Assembly (NCBI GenBank): GCA_949361645.1
Contig: OX442422.1
Location: forward strand, 5,393,642 to 5,457,641
DNA: 64,000 bases
Origin: Spongilla lacustris
Taxonomy: Eukaryota > Porifera > Demospongiae > Spongillida > Spongillidae
Direction of reading: 5' to 3'
Below the pieces are notes generated by a model, which saw nothing but the letters and a program-made list of their open reading frames with translations, did no database searches and was not told where the DNA came from. Positions 11,620 through 24,784 of the stretch are shown piece by piece; the first letter of the stretch is position 1; every line of letters begins with the position of its first letter. Position numbers and translations under genes: made by a program.

Positions 11620-14010
11620 TCATAGTTTCCAAATGGATGGGCAATGCTGAAAACCATTTGATAAACACATTCGAGTAAGTATAAATGTTTACTGCACATG
11701 ATGCTTAACACCACCAAGTAATTATAATGTACACAAGCATTAGTATGTTTAATTATGTTCCATTGACTGCACGTGTGTATATATACACAAAATGAACACA
11801 TTGGACCACTGCGTTATGTGACTGTGTCTCTAGTTGCAGAATCTCACATCCTTGCAGCCCTGCTAACTGCTCAAGATGTAGGATATCTCTGGCCACTCCT
11901 GGCACAGAGATTTTAAATATCTCCACACCTGTGGTGCAGAACTGGAACTAACAAATACGCCCTAAAGGTCTATTTTACATTTTGCTGAGATCAGAGTACT
12001 GTTTGTAGGGGAATAGTCAGTGAGTTTGTGGTATGGTATTTCAGCAAGCTCTTCAGAATCAAACAATTTCCTCATGGGCCATGTATTGTTGCATGTATAT
12101 ACGTGTACATGTAGCTGTGCATATTGTATTGGTTATGGATTTGAAGGCAACTAGTAATGGTGGAAAATAAATGGACGTAATTGTAGTTGTCTTAAATATA
12201 GGACTAAATATTGCATTTATTACTTTTAATTTGCACCACTATTGCCATCAAATTAGTCCCTCCCTCCACACAGACGTGTCCCTAGGCTGGAGCCTGCCCC
12301 CATCTGTCCTATTTACTGGTGCCTGATGTCTGCAAGCTTCCCTCCTCAGTGTGCCTCTCCAAGGTGGTGGATACACTGATTGTACTGACATTGGAAGGCT
12401 GATCCAAGGTTAGTTACCATATTTAGAGTTGGGTATATGTGCTTGTAGTTCAGTTGTATTGGCCATATAATTGTGCTGTTGATTCGACTTTGTACGGCAA
12501 TCTGGGTTGTACGTTAAAGATATAACAAAGCAAAGGTTGTGTGCTGTGATTTGTGCGCTGGGATATGTGTGCTGGGATGATGTACATGTAAGTACTGGAT
12601 GATGTGCTTTTGGGATGATGTGAGCGTGGTTAGAGTAAATGTTGGAGAGATGTGTTCCATTACAAAGCCAGTGGGTAGGTTGCCCTCGCCCCATTATATA
12701 TTCTCCAAATGATGCACACCCGTCTCCCCTTTCCTTTCAAACACATCTTGATAGACATGGCCTATAAGATGAAGTCCTGTAGGGTCCCAAGTTATCTATG
12801 CTTACACTTCTAGTACTGTGAAGCCGCTTAACACAAACACATACACACTCGCAAACAAACACACAAACCCCCAATGCACCCATATATCTAGACCTTAGAA
12901 GCACTGTGTGAGGGAAGAATTTTTTTTGTATGTGTACCAGGCTATACCTTTTGGTTACAGGGATATGGGCAGTAGCTACATGTGTTGATTTGTGTATTTG
13001 TTTACATTCATTTTGTTGATGTGGTTGTCAAATTAATTGTGCTGCACATTAATAATTTTGACTAATTGCATCTTCAGGGTTCTCGTAGCTGAATTCATCT
13101 TCTTGCTTTCAACGCTCTATCCGAAGAGTTAATGTTCCTCCTGTAAGAAGCTCCCTTCCCCTCCCATTCTACCCCCTTTCTCCACCTACCCCTCCTCTCC
13201 TTCTCTCCTTCCACTACCTCCACTACCTCCTTTCCCTCCCCTCAGTCCCATCCCTCCTTCCCCACTTCATATCCTCCCATTCTCCTTTCCGCCTCACCCT
13301 TCCCTACTTGTGGGTTCCACAAGACTACTATTTATTCCCCTACAGATGGGATGATGTGAGTGTGTGCTACGATAGAGGCATTGCACATCCCACATAACTT
13401 CCACCCTCCCCACTCTCACACTAACAACACATACATATCAGAATGGCTTTATAACTGTTGGTTACATGTAGATTTCATATTAATCCTATAACCACTCCTA
13501 TTAATCACATACTGCTAGCTCCTACCATGTGATGAGCTGGGGGTCTATCACCGTTGATATATGATCTGTGGATGATGAGGTCATTCACAAAGGAACAAGA
13601 GAAAGCTGTAATTGCTGTGCAAATGAAATTATAAGGTGTATTACAGCACTCCCACTATACGTGCTTTGTGTATGTACATGTAGTGTTGGTATGTGCAAAT
13701 TAATTGTTGTATGTATACGTCTTTATTTTCAGGTCTTCTTTGCTTCAATTCTATCTTCCAGTGGCTGTCAAATATATACTTTATGACCTGACACTCAAAG
13801 GGAGAGAGAATCCTCACTGCTGTGTGTGAGCTCAAAGTGCAGGAGATCACTGGCCACCCCTGGCATAGATGTATTGAATATCTCCAAACCTGTGCTACCA
13901 AACTCCGCCTTTGGCCAATTTAACAGTATGCTGAGATAAGAGGGGATGGCAGCTGGTGCCAATATGCTCACAGTGAGTTGTGATACATGTATAAGCAAGT
14001 TTAATTCATG
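11620..14010. repeat. Segmental duplication A, copy 2
   Basis: Direct repeat of 1-3,330, shorter because the second pyrimidine unit and the CA run are missing. The best-matching parts are 11,815-12,060, 12,270-12,470, 12,720-13,020 and 13,725-14,010. At 13,858-13,905 one frame reads TPGIDVLNIS, which resembles the last part of the ankyrin exons at 40-64 kb (TPGIDVNIT). The related places at about 292-325, 3,168-3,210 and 11,890-11,925 are more decayed. Confidence 0.7.
13145..13320. repeat. Polypyrimidine tract
   Basis: C/T-rich tract matching the one at 1,338-1,482 in duplication copy 1. No gene. Confidence 0.85.
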
Positions 14011-14079
14011 AAGGTCTAAGGTATTTCTAAAGTAGCAACCGCAAACTGGATTGGTCTGCATTGAGAGTGCATCCACATT

Positions 14080-14725
14080 AGGCAGTTGAGAGAAGGAAAA
14101 GTGTGGGGGGGGGGAGGGTGATAGAGAGAGAGAAGTAAAACAAGAGGGTTTAGATGACAGGTCAAGGTGAACGACCAGAGAGAATGAAGGCCTTAGAGAA
14201 AGAGAGGGTATGATGGGGAAGAGGGAGTAGATGGAGAGAGAGCAAGAATGGAAATGAATATCTTTAAAAAGACGTTTACAAGTATGCATGACTTATCATT
14301 GAGGAGGCATCGTCTGTTATGAACCCTCCTGCGGAAGTTAAATCATTTGTGGTCACAAAGTAATCCAAACTGTGTTGATATTGGAAGTGTGATGTGTTTC
14401 TGTGTCATGTGGGAGGGTTGTAAACACTGATCCTGCTTCCTAAATGTCATGCTTGGCTTGCATTCTAGCTCCTACACCAATGGTAGACGTGCCTACATCA
14501 CCAGCTACAGAAAGTTCATTACTGAACACATAAGGTATACATATATACTGTCAAGGAATCAATTATAAAGTTCGGTTTTAAGTGATATTCACTGGTGACA
14601 GGGATCCTGAAGAACAGCAGTTATCTATTGTGGAGAAAAGCTAAATGCTTCCATGATCGTTGTGAAGGTCTTGTTACAGCTCTCCATGTTGGAAAGTGGC
14701 GTCATTCATTCAAGTTGGGTTATGA
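14080..14725. other. Purine-rich tract and unique spacer, no gene seen
   Basis: 14,085-14,260 is a G/A-rich tract that matches 3,405-3,570. The remainder is unique, with no exon that I can support. Confidence 0.55.
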
Positions 14726-15572
14726 AATGTGTATGTTATGTTTGTGTGTGTGGTGTGTGTATGTTATGTTTGTGTGTGGTGTGTATGTTATGTATGTGTG
14801 TGTGGTGAGTGTACATCTGTGGTGTGTGCATGTATGTATGTACGCGTGTGGTGTGCATGTGTATGTATGTACATGTATGTGTGTACATATACATGTATGG
14901 TGTGTGTGTGTGTATGTATGTATGTATTTATGTGTGTATGTATGTGTGCATGTGTGGGTATGTGTGTATGTATACATGTGGTGTGTGCATGTGTGTATGT
15001 ACATGTATATATGTATGTATGTATACATGTGGTGTGTGCATGTGTATGTAAGTATTTATGTGTGTATGTATGGGCATGTGTGTATGTACATGTATGTATG
15101 TATATGTTTGTATGTATGTATGTATGTATGCATGTATGTGTGTATGTATGTGCATGAGTGTATGTATGTGCATGAGTGTATGTATGTATGTTATGTATGT
15201 GTGGGTATGTGTGTATATATACATGTGTGTGCATGTGTATGTATGTATGTATGTATGTATGTATGTGTGGGTATGTATGTGCATGTATGTATGTGTATGT
15301 ATGTATGTATGTATGTGTATGTATGTGTATGTATGTATGTGTATGTATGTGTGTATGTGTGTATATGTATGTGCGTATGTATACATGTGTGGTGTGTGCA
15401 TGTGTATTTGTATATTTGTATGTATGTATGTTGTATGTATGTCTGTATATGTATGCATGTGCAGTGTGTATGTGTGTATGTATATATGTATGTATGTACG
15501 ATGGTTATTATTATGATTATTTATTATTATGTACATGTATGTGTGTATGTCTGTATGTGTGTATGTATGCAT
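14726..15572. repeat. (TATG/TGTG)n microsatellite, ~850 bp
   Basis: Long impure array of TATG, TGTG and TACATG units. All six frames are partly open and give Cys/Met/Val/Tyr or His/Thr/Ile/Tyr strings up to 337 codons. These are low-complexity artefacts, not proteins. Confidence 0.96.
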
Positions 15573-15883
15573 GTCACTCAGGCAGTCAGCATCTTTATTT
15601 ACACCTGAGCACCGATGAATGCATCGAGCATTCTCTTGAAAGTCTTCTTTCTCTTGCTTGGAGGATAACGTGACCTGAAGAGTCAACCTGTGACGAGTCG
15701 CCACGTCTAGAACAATAATGTGCTGTTTAATATTAAAAGTGAGAATGAGCCTGGGGTTATTGCTGCAAATGTTAAAGAGTTTACAGCACTTGAAAGTATT
15801 GGTTTGATGAAGCTTTAAAGGTTTATAGACACCCCATGTTTCGCAGCATTGCAAGCACTTTTTACATGCGATCTCGATCTTTA

Positions 15884-16108
15884 AATCACCTGTCAAGCCA
15901 TCTGTCAAGTTACCTGTTAGTCCACCTGTCAAGCCAAGTCATCTGTTAAGTCACCTATCAACCCAAATCACCTGTCAGGTCACCTATTCGATCCACCCGT
16001 CGACTCACCTGTCGGGTCACTTGTGAAGACAACTGTCAAGTCAAAGTCACCTCTCAAGTCACCTGTCAAATCAAGGCAGTCAAGTCAGCTGTGAATTCAA
16101 CTATCAAG
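15884..16108. repeat. Degenerate 12-13-bp repeat (CACCTGTCAAGTC)
   Basis: Around 16-18 imperfect copies of CACCTGTCAAGTC or close variants (CATCTGTTAAGTC, CACCTATCAACCC). They fill the space between the TATG array and the 22-bp array. Confidence 0.85.
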
Positions 16109-16120
16109 TCAATATATATC

Positions 16121-18695
16121 GTCCTGTGTTTTATTATGTATAGTCCTGCGGTACAATGTGTACACTCCTGTGGTATAATATGTACACTCTCCTGTGGTAT
16201 ATATAATGGAGTATGTACAGGCCTGTGGTATAATATATATAGCCTGTTGGTATAATATGTACTCTGTTGCTATAATACAGTCCGGTGGTGTAATATGTAT
16301 GCGCACTCCTGTGGTGTATAATATATGTACAGTCCTGTTGGTATAATAAGTATATACAGTCCTGTGGTATGATTGTGGTACAATTTGTACACTCTTATAT
16401 TAAAATATGTAGAGCCAGTTAGTATAATATATATATAGTCCTGTTCAGTCCTGTTGGTATAGTATGTACAGTCCTGTGGTACAATATGTACTGTTGGTAA
16501 TTCCGTATAAAATGTACACAGTCCTGTGGTTTAATACATGTAGAGTCATGTGGTATAATTTGTACACTCTTGTGGTATACTATATCCATGCAATCTGTTG
16601 GTATAATATGTACAGTCCTGTGGTATAGTATGTACAATCCTGTGGTACAGTCCTGTGGTATAATATGTACAATCCTGTGGTATAATATGTACAATCCTGT
16701 GGTATACTATGTACAGTCCTGTGGTATACTATGTACAGTCCTGTGGTATAATATGTACAGTCCTGTGGTAGAATATATACAAACCTGTGGTATACTATAT
16801 ACAGTCCTGTGGTTTAATTTGTACATTGTTAGTATAATACCTACAGTCCTGTGGTATACTATGAACAATCCTGTGGTATGCTATGTACAGTCCTGTGGTA
16901 TAATATGCATGTACACTCCTGTGGTATAATATCTACACTTGTGGTATAATATGTACAATCCTGTGGTATACTATGTACAGTATATGTACAGAATATGTAC
17001 TCTCTTGAGGTATAATTTGTACACTCCTGTGGACAATCCTGTGGTATACTATGTACAGTATGTACAGAATATGTACTCTCCTGAGGTATAATTTGTACAC
17101 TCCTGTGGTATAATATATACAATCCTGTGGTATACTATGTACTGTCCTGTGGTATATATATAATGTGGTATACTATGTACAGTCCTGTGGTATAATGTGG
17201 TATACTATGTACAGTCCTGTGGTATAATATGTACAGTCCTGTGGTAGAATATGTACAATCCTGTGGTATACTATATACAGTCCTGTGGTTTAATTTGTAC
17301 ATTGTTAGTATAATACCTACAGTCCTGTGGTATACTATGAACAATCCTGTGGTATGCTATGAACAATCCTGTGGTATGCTATGTACAGTCCTGTGGTATA
17401 ATATGCATGTACACTCCTGTGGTATAATATCTACACTTGTGGTATAATATGTACAATCCTGTGGTATACTATGTACAGTATATGTACAGAATATGTACTC
17501 TCCTGAGGTATAATTTGTACACTCCTGTGGACAATCCTGTGGTATACTATGTACAGTATATGTACAGAATATGTACTCTCCTGAGGTATAATTTGTACAC
17601 TCCTGTGGTATAATATATACAATCCTGTGGTATACTATGTACAGTCCTGTGGTATAATTTGTACACTTGTGGTATACTATGTACACTCCTGTGGTATACT
17701 ATGTACAGAATATGTACACACCTGAGGTATAATTTGTACATTCCTGTGGTATAATATGTACAATCCTATGGTGTACTATGTACAGTCCTGTGGTATAATT
17801 TTGTGGTATAATTTGTACAATCCTGTGGTATAATATGTACAATCCTGTGGTATAATTTGTACAATCCTGTGGTATACTATGTACAATCCTGTAGTATACT
17901 ATGTACAGTCCTGTGGTATACTATGTACAGTCCTGTGGTACAATTTATACACTTGGGGTATAATTTGTACAATCCTGTGGTATACTATGAACAATCCTGT
18001 GGTATAATTTGTACAGTCCTGTGGTATAATATGCACAATCCTGTGGTATAATTTGTACAATCCTGTGGTATACTATGTACAATCCTGTGGTATAATATGT
18101 ACAGTCCTGTGGTATAATGTGGTATACTATGTACAGTTCTGTGGTATAATATGTACAGTCCTGTGGTATAATATGTACACTCCTGTGATATAGTACAGTA
18201 CAATCCAGTGATATAATATGTACACTCCTGTGGTGTAATTTGTACAATCCTGTGGTATACTATGTACAGTCCTGTGGTATAATTTGTACACTTGTGGTAT
18301 AATATGTACACTCCTGTGGTATACTATGTACAGAATATGTACACACCTGAGGTATAATTTGTACATTCCTGTGGTATACTCCTGTGGTATAATATGTACA
18401 ATCCTGTGGTATACTATGTACAGTCTTGTGGTGTAATTTATACACTTGTGGTATAATTTGTACAATCCTGTGGTATACTATGAACAATCCTGTGGTATAA
18501 TTTGTACAGTCCTGTGGTATAACTTGTACAATCCTGTGGTATACTATGTACACTCCTGTGGTATACTATGTACAGTCCTGTGGTATAGTACAGTACAATC
18601 CAGTGATATAATATGTACAGTCCTGTGGTATAATATATGTACACTCCTGTGGTGTAATTTGTACAATTCTGTGGTATACTATGTACACTCCTGTG
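16121..18695. repeat. 22-bp minisatellite, ~2.6 kb
   Basis: More than 100 imperfect copies of ACAGTCCTGTGGTATAATATGT or variants (TATACTATGT, CACTCCTG, CAATCCTG). Longer runs are duplicated as blocks: 16,846-17,130 is repeated at about 17,325-17,625. The array is full of the palindrome TGTACA. The Tyr/Ile/Cys/His-rich open frames on both strands are artefacts. Confidence 0.95.
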
Positions 18696-19030
18696 AAAGA
18701 CTATCATTTTCATATTTTGTTCAAGTTGCCAGATGGTTTGCTTTTAGAATTTAACAAATACCCATGGCAATGTATCACGTATAATTAGACTTCAATTTCG
18801 TTTTTGTTTTGTTCGCCACTTTTAGCAAGCAACGTTTTTTGTCAAAGTGCCTTCACAACAACAAAAGAGGAAAGCTAAGTTATGAGTGGAATACCTCCAA
18901 AATCGAAACGACGAGTCCTCCTGAGTTTGATACAATGCTGATCCAGAACAAAAAGGACTAGATCTTGAAAAAAGTGTGCATCTGCTTATTACAGCTACAG
19001 AGCAGATCCTTTAAAAAAAGCGGGTGTCTG
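18696..19030. other. Spacer, no gene seen
   Basis: Unique AT-rich sequence between two minisatellites. No open frame or element recognised. Confidence 0.5.
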
Positions 19031-19280
19031 CTCATGAACAGCTACAGAGCTCATGAACAGCTACAGAACTCATGAACAGCTACAGAGCTCATGAACAGCT
19101 ATAGAGCTCCTGAACAGCTACAGAGCTCATGAACAGCTACATAGCTCCTGAACAGCTACAGAGCTCATGAACAGCTACAGAGCTCATGAACAGCTACAGA
19201 GCTCATGAACAGCTACAGAGCTCATGAACAGCTGCAAAGCTCATGAACAGCTACAGAGCTCATGAACAGCTACAGAGCTC
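19031..19280. repeat. 19-bp minisatellite (AGCTACAGAGCTCATGAAC)
   Basis: About 13 near-identical copies of a 19-bp unit with occasional CTCCTGAAC or CTATAGAGC variants. Confidence 0.95.
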
Positions 19281-20044
19281 GTGCATGATACCAGTAGCGT
19301 CCGGAGGGGAAGCGTGAAGTGGAAAGATCACAGCACGCAAATGTTGTTCGTGGAATCTTAGTGTGATTTGCTTGGCAAGGTCTGGAGCACACAAACTCAG
19401 AGTGAGGTGGGTGCCTTTTGTATAAATCAGTCATTGCTTCAACAAAGATTGGTGCCTTTGGAATTGCTAGTACAGCCGTCATTGCCCACTAATCAGATGT
19501 GGGACATAAGTGCGATGAAAAACAATCCTGACTAGCAATATAACAGATTCATTTGCCTAAAATAGGCGACAATGAGTGAGGTTGGGCCTCATGATACCCT
19601 CCACCTTGAGTGGATAATACATATATGTCTGAGAAGCAGACATATATGGGGGACCTATTCTCAATGGCAAATGTATGTTTAGATCAAATAATAGAAAGTT
19701 AACCCTATTACTTGTTACATCATTGATCAAAATGTTGTTTACTCTTTTACAGTCCACATAACATGATGTTGCTAGGATATAACATGATCAGTGTTGCAAC
19801 AGCTGGACATTGGAACATATTTTGAACAGCTGATATAAATGAATGATTCTTTTCTCTGCACCAACAGTCAGGCCATTCCAAATGAATTGTGTTTCCATGG
19901 CATGCAATATTTAAACGGGGGGAAAAAAATGATATATTAAAGCAAAACCACTGAGAAAGGCAGTAGTGAGAGTATAAAGGAAATAAACAATGGATTAACA
20001 ACGATAGGAAAAAATAAATAGGCCTATATTACGTTGCCAAATAT
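19281..20044. other. No recognisable gene
   Basis: Unique AT-rich DNA downstream of the TRIM-like pseudogene. I see nothing supportable in it. Confidence 0.5.
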
Positions 20045-20166
20045 AGGACTATTTAATTTTTCTTGCCATTGTTGATTCCTTGTTTCCTTCCGGCTTTTTA
20101 CATCATTATTGCCTTATCAAATCCAGATATACCAACAACCTTCTCAGAGAGAATGGTTTTTATTTA
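20045..20166. repeat. Dispersed repeat related to the foldback at 25.8 kb
   Basis: This stretch (from GGACTATTTAATTTTTC to AGAGAATGGTTTTTATTTA) matches the right arm of the foldback at 25,976-26,086 and the reverse complement of its left arm. It overlaps the last few codons of the TRIM-NHL-like pseudogene. Confidence 0.65.
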
Positions 20167-22247
20167 GTATTGCATATGTACACACTACCCCTTAGAGGAT
20201 CTAGTGCAACTCCACATGGTTTTTTCGTTCCCTACAGTGTGGATCTTTTGTCCCTTGGGATCAAATATGGAGAAATACAATGTAGCCTCGATCATACTCA
20301 CTAACAAAGCTGTAACCAACTTCATCAAATGCTACTCCTGATGGATCCTTCACATCTCCATATGATCTGACATAAGTACCTTCAGGTGTGAAGACTTTGA
20401 TGGTGTTTTAATCACCAGCTGCAACATGATTATTCCCTTGTGGATCTAATGATAGACCCCATGGAGACTGGAAACAGTTATCACCAGATCCAGTACCATC
20501 TATGGTCACCATCTTCACTGTATTCTGTTGTTGTTCCTGTTGGAGACAATCACTCTGCTCTTTGAGTCAGCAAGGAACCACGTGGCCACCTGAACTGTCC
20601 CTGACCTGATCCTTCCTCACCAAACTCATGAAGGAACTTTCCTCCTGTTGTCAGTTTCTGTATGCGATGATTACCCCAGTCAGCAATATACATCACCTCT
20701 CCTATGATGGATATGATATGCCACAGGGGCCATTGAACTGACCGTCACCACTCCCATAGCTACCAATGGTGTTCTTCAAGTGACCACCTTCGTCCAACAC
20801 ATATACATTCTCATGGATGGCAACACAGTATGGTTTACCCTTGACGTTGATTACTTGCTGGACATCACATAATGAGGTATTATCATTCCTAACCTTTAGG
20901 TCATAAGGACTCCCCTGTACATGATGACCATCCACTGTGATGAGGAGCTGATGAGGACCAGCAGTCTGAGGGGTGAGGGTGATGGTGTAGGTACCATCCC
21001 CATGGTCCTCCACCTGACCCAAGACAAACTTGTCCATCATGTGACTTGGGCCTCAGCTCAGCCTTCATCTGCACACACCAAATGGGTATATCTCTCTCTC
21101 TTTGATGTCTTGGTCTCCACTTTAACACTGCACTTTCTATTAACCCTGGATATCACAGAGTTAAACATACAAGATTGAGATAGGTCCACAATGGTACCAA
21201 ATTCAGATAGCACTTTGACAAGTAAGTTTGATTGCAATATAGCAGATAGGTAGGTAGCTATGTGAATTTTGAGTGAGGGACATTTTCTCCATCTTCTTGA
21301 GGGTGGCCTTCAGTTCAGTGGGTACCAGTCCTCCAAGAGCTACCACCTCATGGTCAGTGTGGGTCTGGAGGATGTGGGGGGTCACCTCAAAGTAGTGAAT
21401 GATGTCATGTTGGATCTTCTCAAACTGCTTCTTCTGAAGGTTTAGAGATGCTGTCTTGGAGAGTGCAATGGTTTCCAACTCCCTCTTCCTTTCCTCCAAT
21501 GTCTCCATCAGATGTTTAAAGGTGTGTATGATGGCCATTTCAGCTTCTTGTTTGGAGGTCTCCACCTGTTGCATCATCTTCGTATTAGCATCAATGGCAC
21601 CAGCCAATGTTGACAATACCTCTTGTGCCCAATGAAGTGTCCTTCTAATTTTATCTTTATCAGCATCTGCAACAGTGGACAGCTCAGTGATGTTGTGGTC
21701 TTTGTGAACTGCTATTACACAAAGGTAGAAGTTACAAGTCTTACAGTAGAAATCCAATTCCTGTTTCTTATGTTTTGGATGAGAGCAGTGATGCTCTGTT
21801 GGTTTTATGAGTATTGGTAGCAGTGTGGTTGACTCCCTGTCCAGTCCTATCACATTGTGCTGGGACAGATGTGAAGCACGATTGTGACATTCTTGGCCAA
21901 ATGTGCACATGAGCAACAAAATACAACTGCAGGATCATTGCATCCTTGTACACAGAAGGTACAAGACACTCCAGAGCTACTGGCAAACTTGGACATGTAC
22001 CCAGCAATCTCCACCTCAAATCCAAGATGGAGGTTCTGAGGGAAAGCACTGGACCCTCCCACTGGGATGGGAACATTTCTTTGACAGGTGGGACACTGAA
22101 AGCTTTTCTGAGATCCAACCTTCTCCATCTCCCTGGAAGGCACTGACAACAGAAGGAGTGCAGACATGGTAGTATTCTTGGATCACTGAAGGGCCCAGAG
22201 TACATCTGACAGGTCACATGATGTGGAAGGCAATCCTTTGTAGTCAT
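20160..22247 (-). pseudogene. TRIM-NHL family gene, decayed (RING, B-boxes, coiled coil, filamin, NHL)
   Basis: On the minus strand the likely start is the ATG at 22,245-22,247 (MTTKDCLPHHVTCQM). The domains follow in order. A RING finger spans about 22,230-22,060, with CxxC, a CLHSFCCQC core and a final CPTC pair. A first B-box-like zinc motif lies at about 22,000-21,880 and a second at about 21,815-21,690 (HHC...CKTC...HKDH). A coiled coil covers 21,690-21,300 and a filamin-type Ig repeat about 21,090-20,890, containing GTYTITLTPQTAGPHQL. NHL-type repeats run from 20,880 to a stop at 20,160-20,162 (ADWGNHRIQKLTTGGKF; DPKGQKIHTVG). The reading frame breaks inside the RING near 22,160, in the first B-box near 21,905, before the filamin repeat, and repeatedly in the NHL part, so the domain order is right but no full-length product is possible. 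Intact family members are E3 ubiquitin ligases or RNA regulators (TRIM2/3/71 type). Sequencing error could explain one break but not all. Confidence 0.85.
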
Positions 22248-22300
22248 TCTACAGACTTTATGACATTGGCAGTAAGTTGCAGTGCAAAACAGAGCTAAAG

Positions 22301-22464
22301 ATACACAGATCTTATAGTTCTCTGGTCCAAATGCTAAATGAGGATGCGATTTTTTTATTTTTTGCCATGTTGCTAGTAATATATACACAGATCTTATAGT
22401 TCTCTGGTCCAAATGCTAAATGAGGATGCGATTATTTTATTTTTTGCCATGTTGCTAGTAATAT
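22301..22464. repeat. 82-bp tandem duplication (2 copies)
   Basis: Two almost identical 82-base units beginning ATACACAGATCTTATAG, just upstream of the TRIM-NHL pseudogene start. They differ mainly by a T/A change in a T-rich run, so the duplication is recent. Confidence 0.93.
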
Positions 22465-23300
22465 ATTATGAAAGGTAAACAATAGGCGGCGAGAACTGAA
22501 AAAAAATTCAAATAATTGCAGGTCATGTACATGTAATATAATGAGCAGGGCTAAGTGCTTAACTTTATTTATAGGCACATGTACCCCTTTGGTTATTGTT
22601 ATATGATACAATTGCTATCTTTCAATTATTTATTAGAATCTGATGAGTGTGAAGAGTGTATTTATTTTTAGATGCTCCCATTCACTTAGGAAGGGTAATC
22701 TACAACAACATGCCTCATTTGCAGAGCAAATTATTTAGAGATGACACGACATGATAATGACATAACACTGTTAAGCTCAATGTTCCAGGAATGTATGGTT
22801 ATGAGAAGGAGTTGGCAAGAAGGGTGAGAAGGAGTTAATAAGGAGGGGTGGGGTTGGCCGTTTCACATGAAGTGTGTGTATTGAGCTCTAGTAAATCAAG
22901 CAGCTTTGGTCTTTCTCACTTCAGAGGAGACATTCATCCTCAATGTATGACACATATGTCCCTACACATGTTAACATCTGCAGTGGTCTGGTTTGATGCG
23001 ACAAGAATAACTGGTCTGTTCTAGTGCCTAATTTGCATTAGGACTGTTGAAAAAATTCCACCAGAATTACGGCTTTTTTAGGCACTTTCTAAATGCCAGT
23101 TTTATAGACACTGGAATGCTACCAAATAAGGTTATGTATTGATCATGCTGCCACATTTATTGCACGTGTCCATGAGAATGTACATTAGAGATAATTGTGT
23201 AAGTAGGTCATTGGATTCAGAAGTTCATTTTAAAGAATGTAGTAATATTGCCAATAAAAAAAAGAATTTCTAGACATGTAGAAAATAAAAAGCTGAAAAA
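22465..23300. other. No recognisable gene
   Basis: AT-rich unique sequence without credible exons. Confidence 0.5.
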
Positions 23301-23830
23301 GATTTAATTCCTCGCCTCCCTCTCCAGCTGCCCCCCCCCTTTCTTCCAAGGGGGGCATTGGGGGGGGGGGGGGGGGGGGGGGGCAGGATAGCTCAGGTCA
23401 GGGAACCCTTACCAGCAGCTTGTGCCTCCCGGGGATCTTAATGTTGTATTTCAGATATAGGGATTAAATGGTTTGAACAATTTAAACTCAGTAAATCAGT
23501 GCGCGGAATCCTTACCATGAGGTTGTGCTTGGGGGGTCTTCACGTACTTCAGATAGAGGGATTAAAGGGTACAATAATTAGTTCAAACTCAGTCTATTTT
23601 TGGTAAAGGATCAATTTAAACCATTACCACCCCTCCTGCTCCTTGCCCACCTCCTCCTCCTCCTTGGCCCTCTCTTCCTGTTGGATAAAAAGGGGAAAAG
23701 ACTTTGATTTAACCACCAGCTACTCCTACATAAAATATTCCTCGCCTCCCTGCCACCCCCACGTTGTACTTCTGATAGAGGGCACAATAAATAGAGTTGA
23801 TTAGTTCAAACTCAGTCTACTATGTAGAGG
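23300..23830. repeat. Degenerate tandem repeats with a 24-base G run
   Basis: A module ending in GGGATTAAA...TTCAAACTCAGTC occurs three times (about 23,450, 23,545 and 23,768). A pure G run occupies 23,360-23,383, and a short C-run/G-run inverted pair flanks it. Confidence 0.6.
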
Positions 23831-24770
23831 CAACAATACAACGAAAATTCAGCGGCCATGAAGTGTGCAGAATATCGGGACGATTCCATCGCTTCTCCTT
23901 CTGCGTAAAGAATGCGATTCCAAGAATGCACGACCGTCGACCGAAGTCAAACATGCTGCTGGAAAAAGCTACCGCAGGGGTAATAGGCTTGGAAAGCTAC
24001 CAAACCCAATAGGTAGATTCGAATTCGACTGAGTGCATGATACAATAAGTATTTGGGTTAGATGTACATCAGTTGACCCTTGACCTTGTATCCACGTGAC
24101 TGAGAGGTTACACGCATACCTTGTATTACACGTATACAAATGTCACGTTGATCTATATATACACGTTAGTGGACCTTTCTATTCTTTACATTGATGTATG
24201 GCTATACAAGACTCTACAACTTATTTTTTAAAAGTAGCACAGGTGTGTGTTAAACTATAGCAGTAGAGGTCAGAATGCATTGTGTACTTGGGAAAACTGT
24301 GCCCTGTCATCAATAAAAAGGTCTGCCCAGGTCAATGAACAGTTGGCTTCTGTTTATCAATTACCCCATACATGATTTTGTGAGTAATTGTAATTTCATT
24401 GCATGTGTTCATTTTCTGTACCTTTTACAATGTAGCTTCTCTCTGTATGAACCAAAAAAACCATACTGAGGGAATGTAAAGGTAGCTTCAAAAAGGCTAT
24501 TGTAAGGAATAGCATACTGTTAAATGGGCTAAATGATGCCTTTTGCAAAATCCACCCATGGTTAGCACAAAAAGTCAGCTGTTTGTGAAGTTAGTGCAGG
24601 TGCATTGCTTAACAAGGCACTGAGCGTGCATTAAAAAAGGTGAATTTCTACATGATATTTGTGCTATTGATGCAATAAAAAATTACAGAACCTTTCTTTT
24701 GTGATGCCTCTTACAACCAAATAGGGAAGCTTGGTACTCTAATGGTAGGTGTGTGTAATGGCGGACGAGA
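23831..24770. other. No recognisable gene
   Basis: A 71-codon frame at 23,797-24,012 has no recognisable motif and no flanking splice logic. The rest is AT-rich unique sequence. Confidence 0.45.
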
Positions 24771-24784
24771 TACCTGCATACATG

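Noticed and set aside
14595..15932. Open frames of 140-337 codons on both strands
   Set aside because: They are translations of the TATG/TGTG microsatellite, made of Cys, Met, Val and Tyr or His, Thr, Ile and Tyr, with no start context or domain.
16419..18754. Many Tyr/Ile/Cys/His-rich frames of 60-119 codons
   Set aside because: All lie within the 22-bp minisatellite and exist in several frames at once; none starts or ends outside it.
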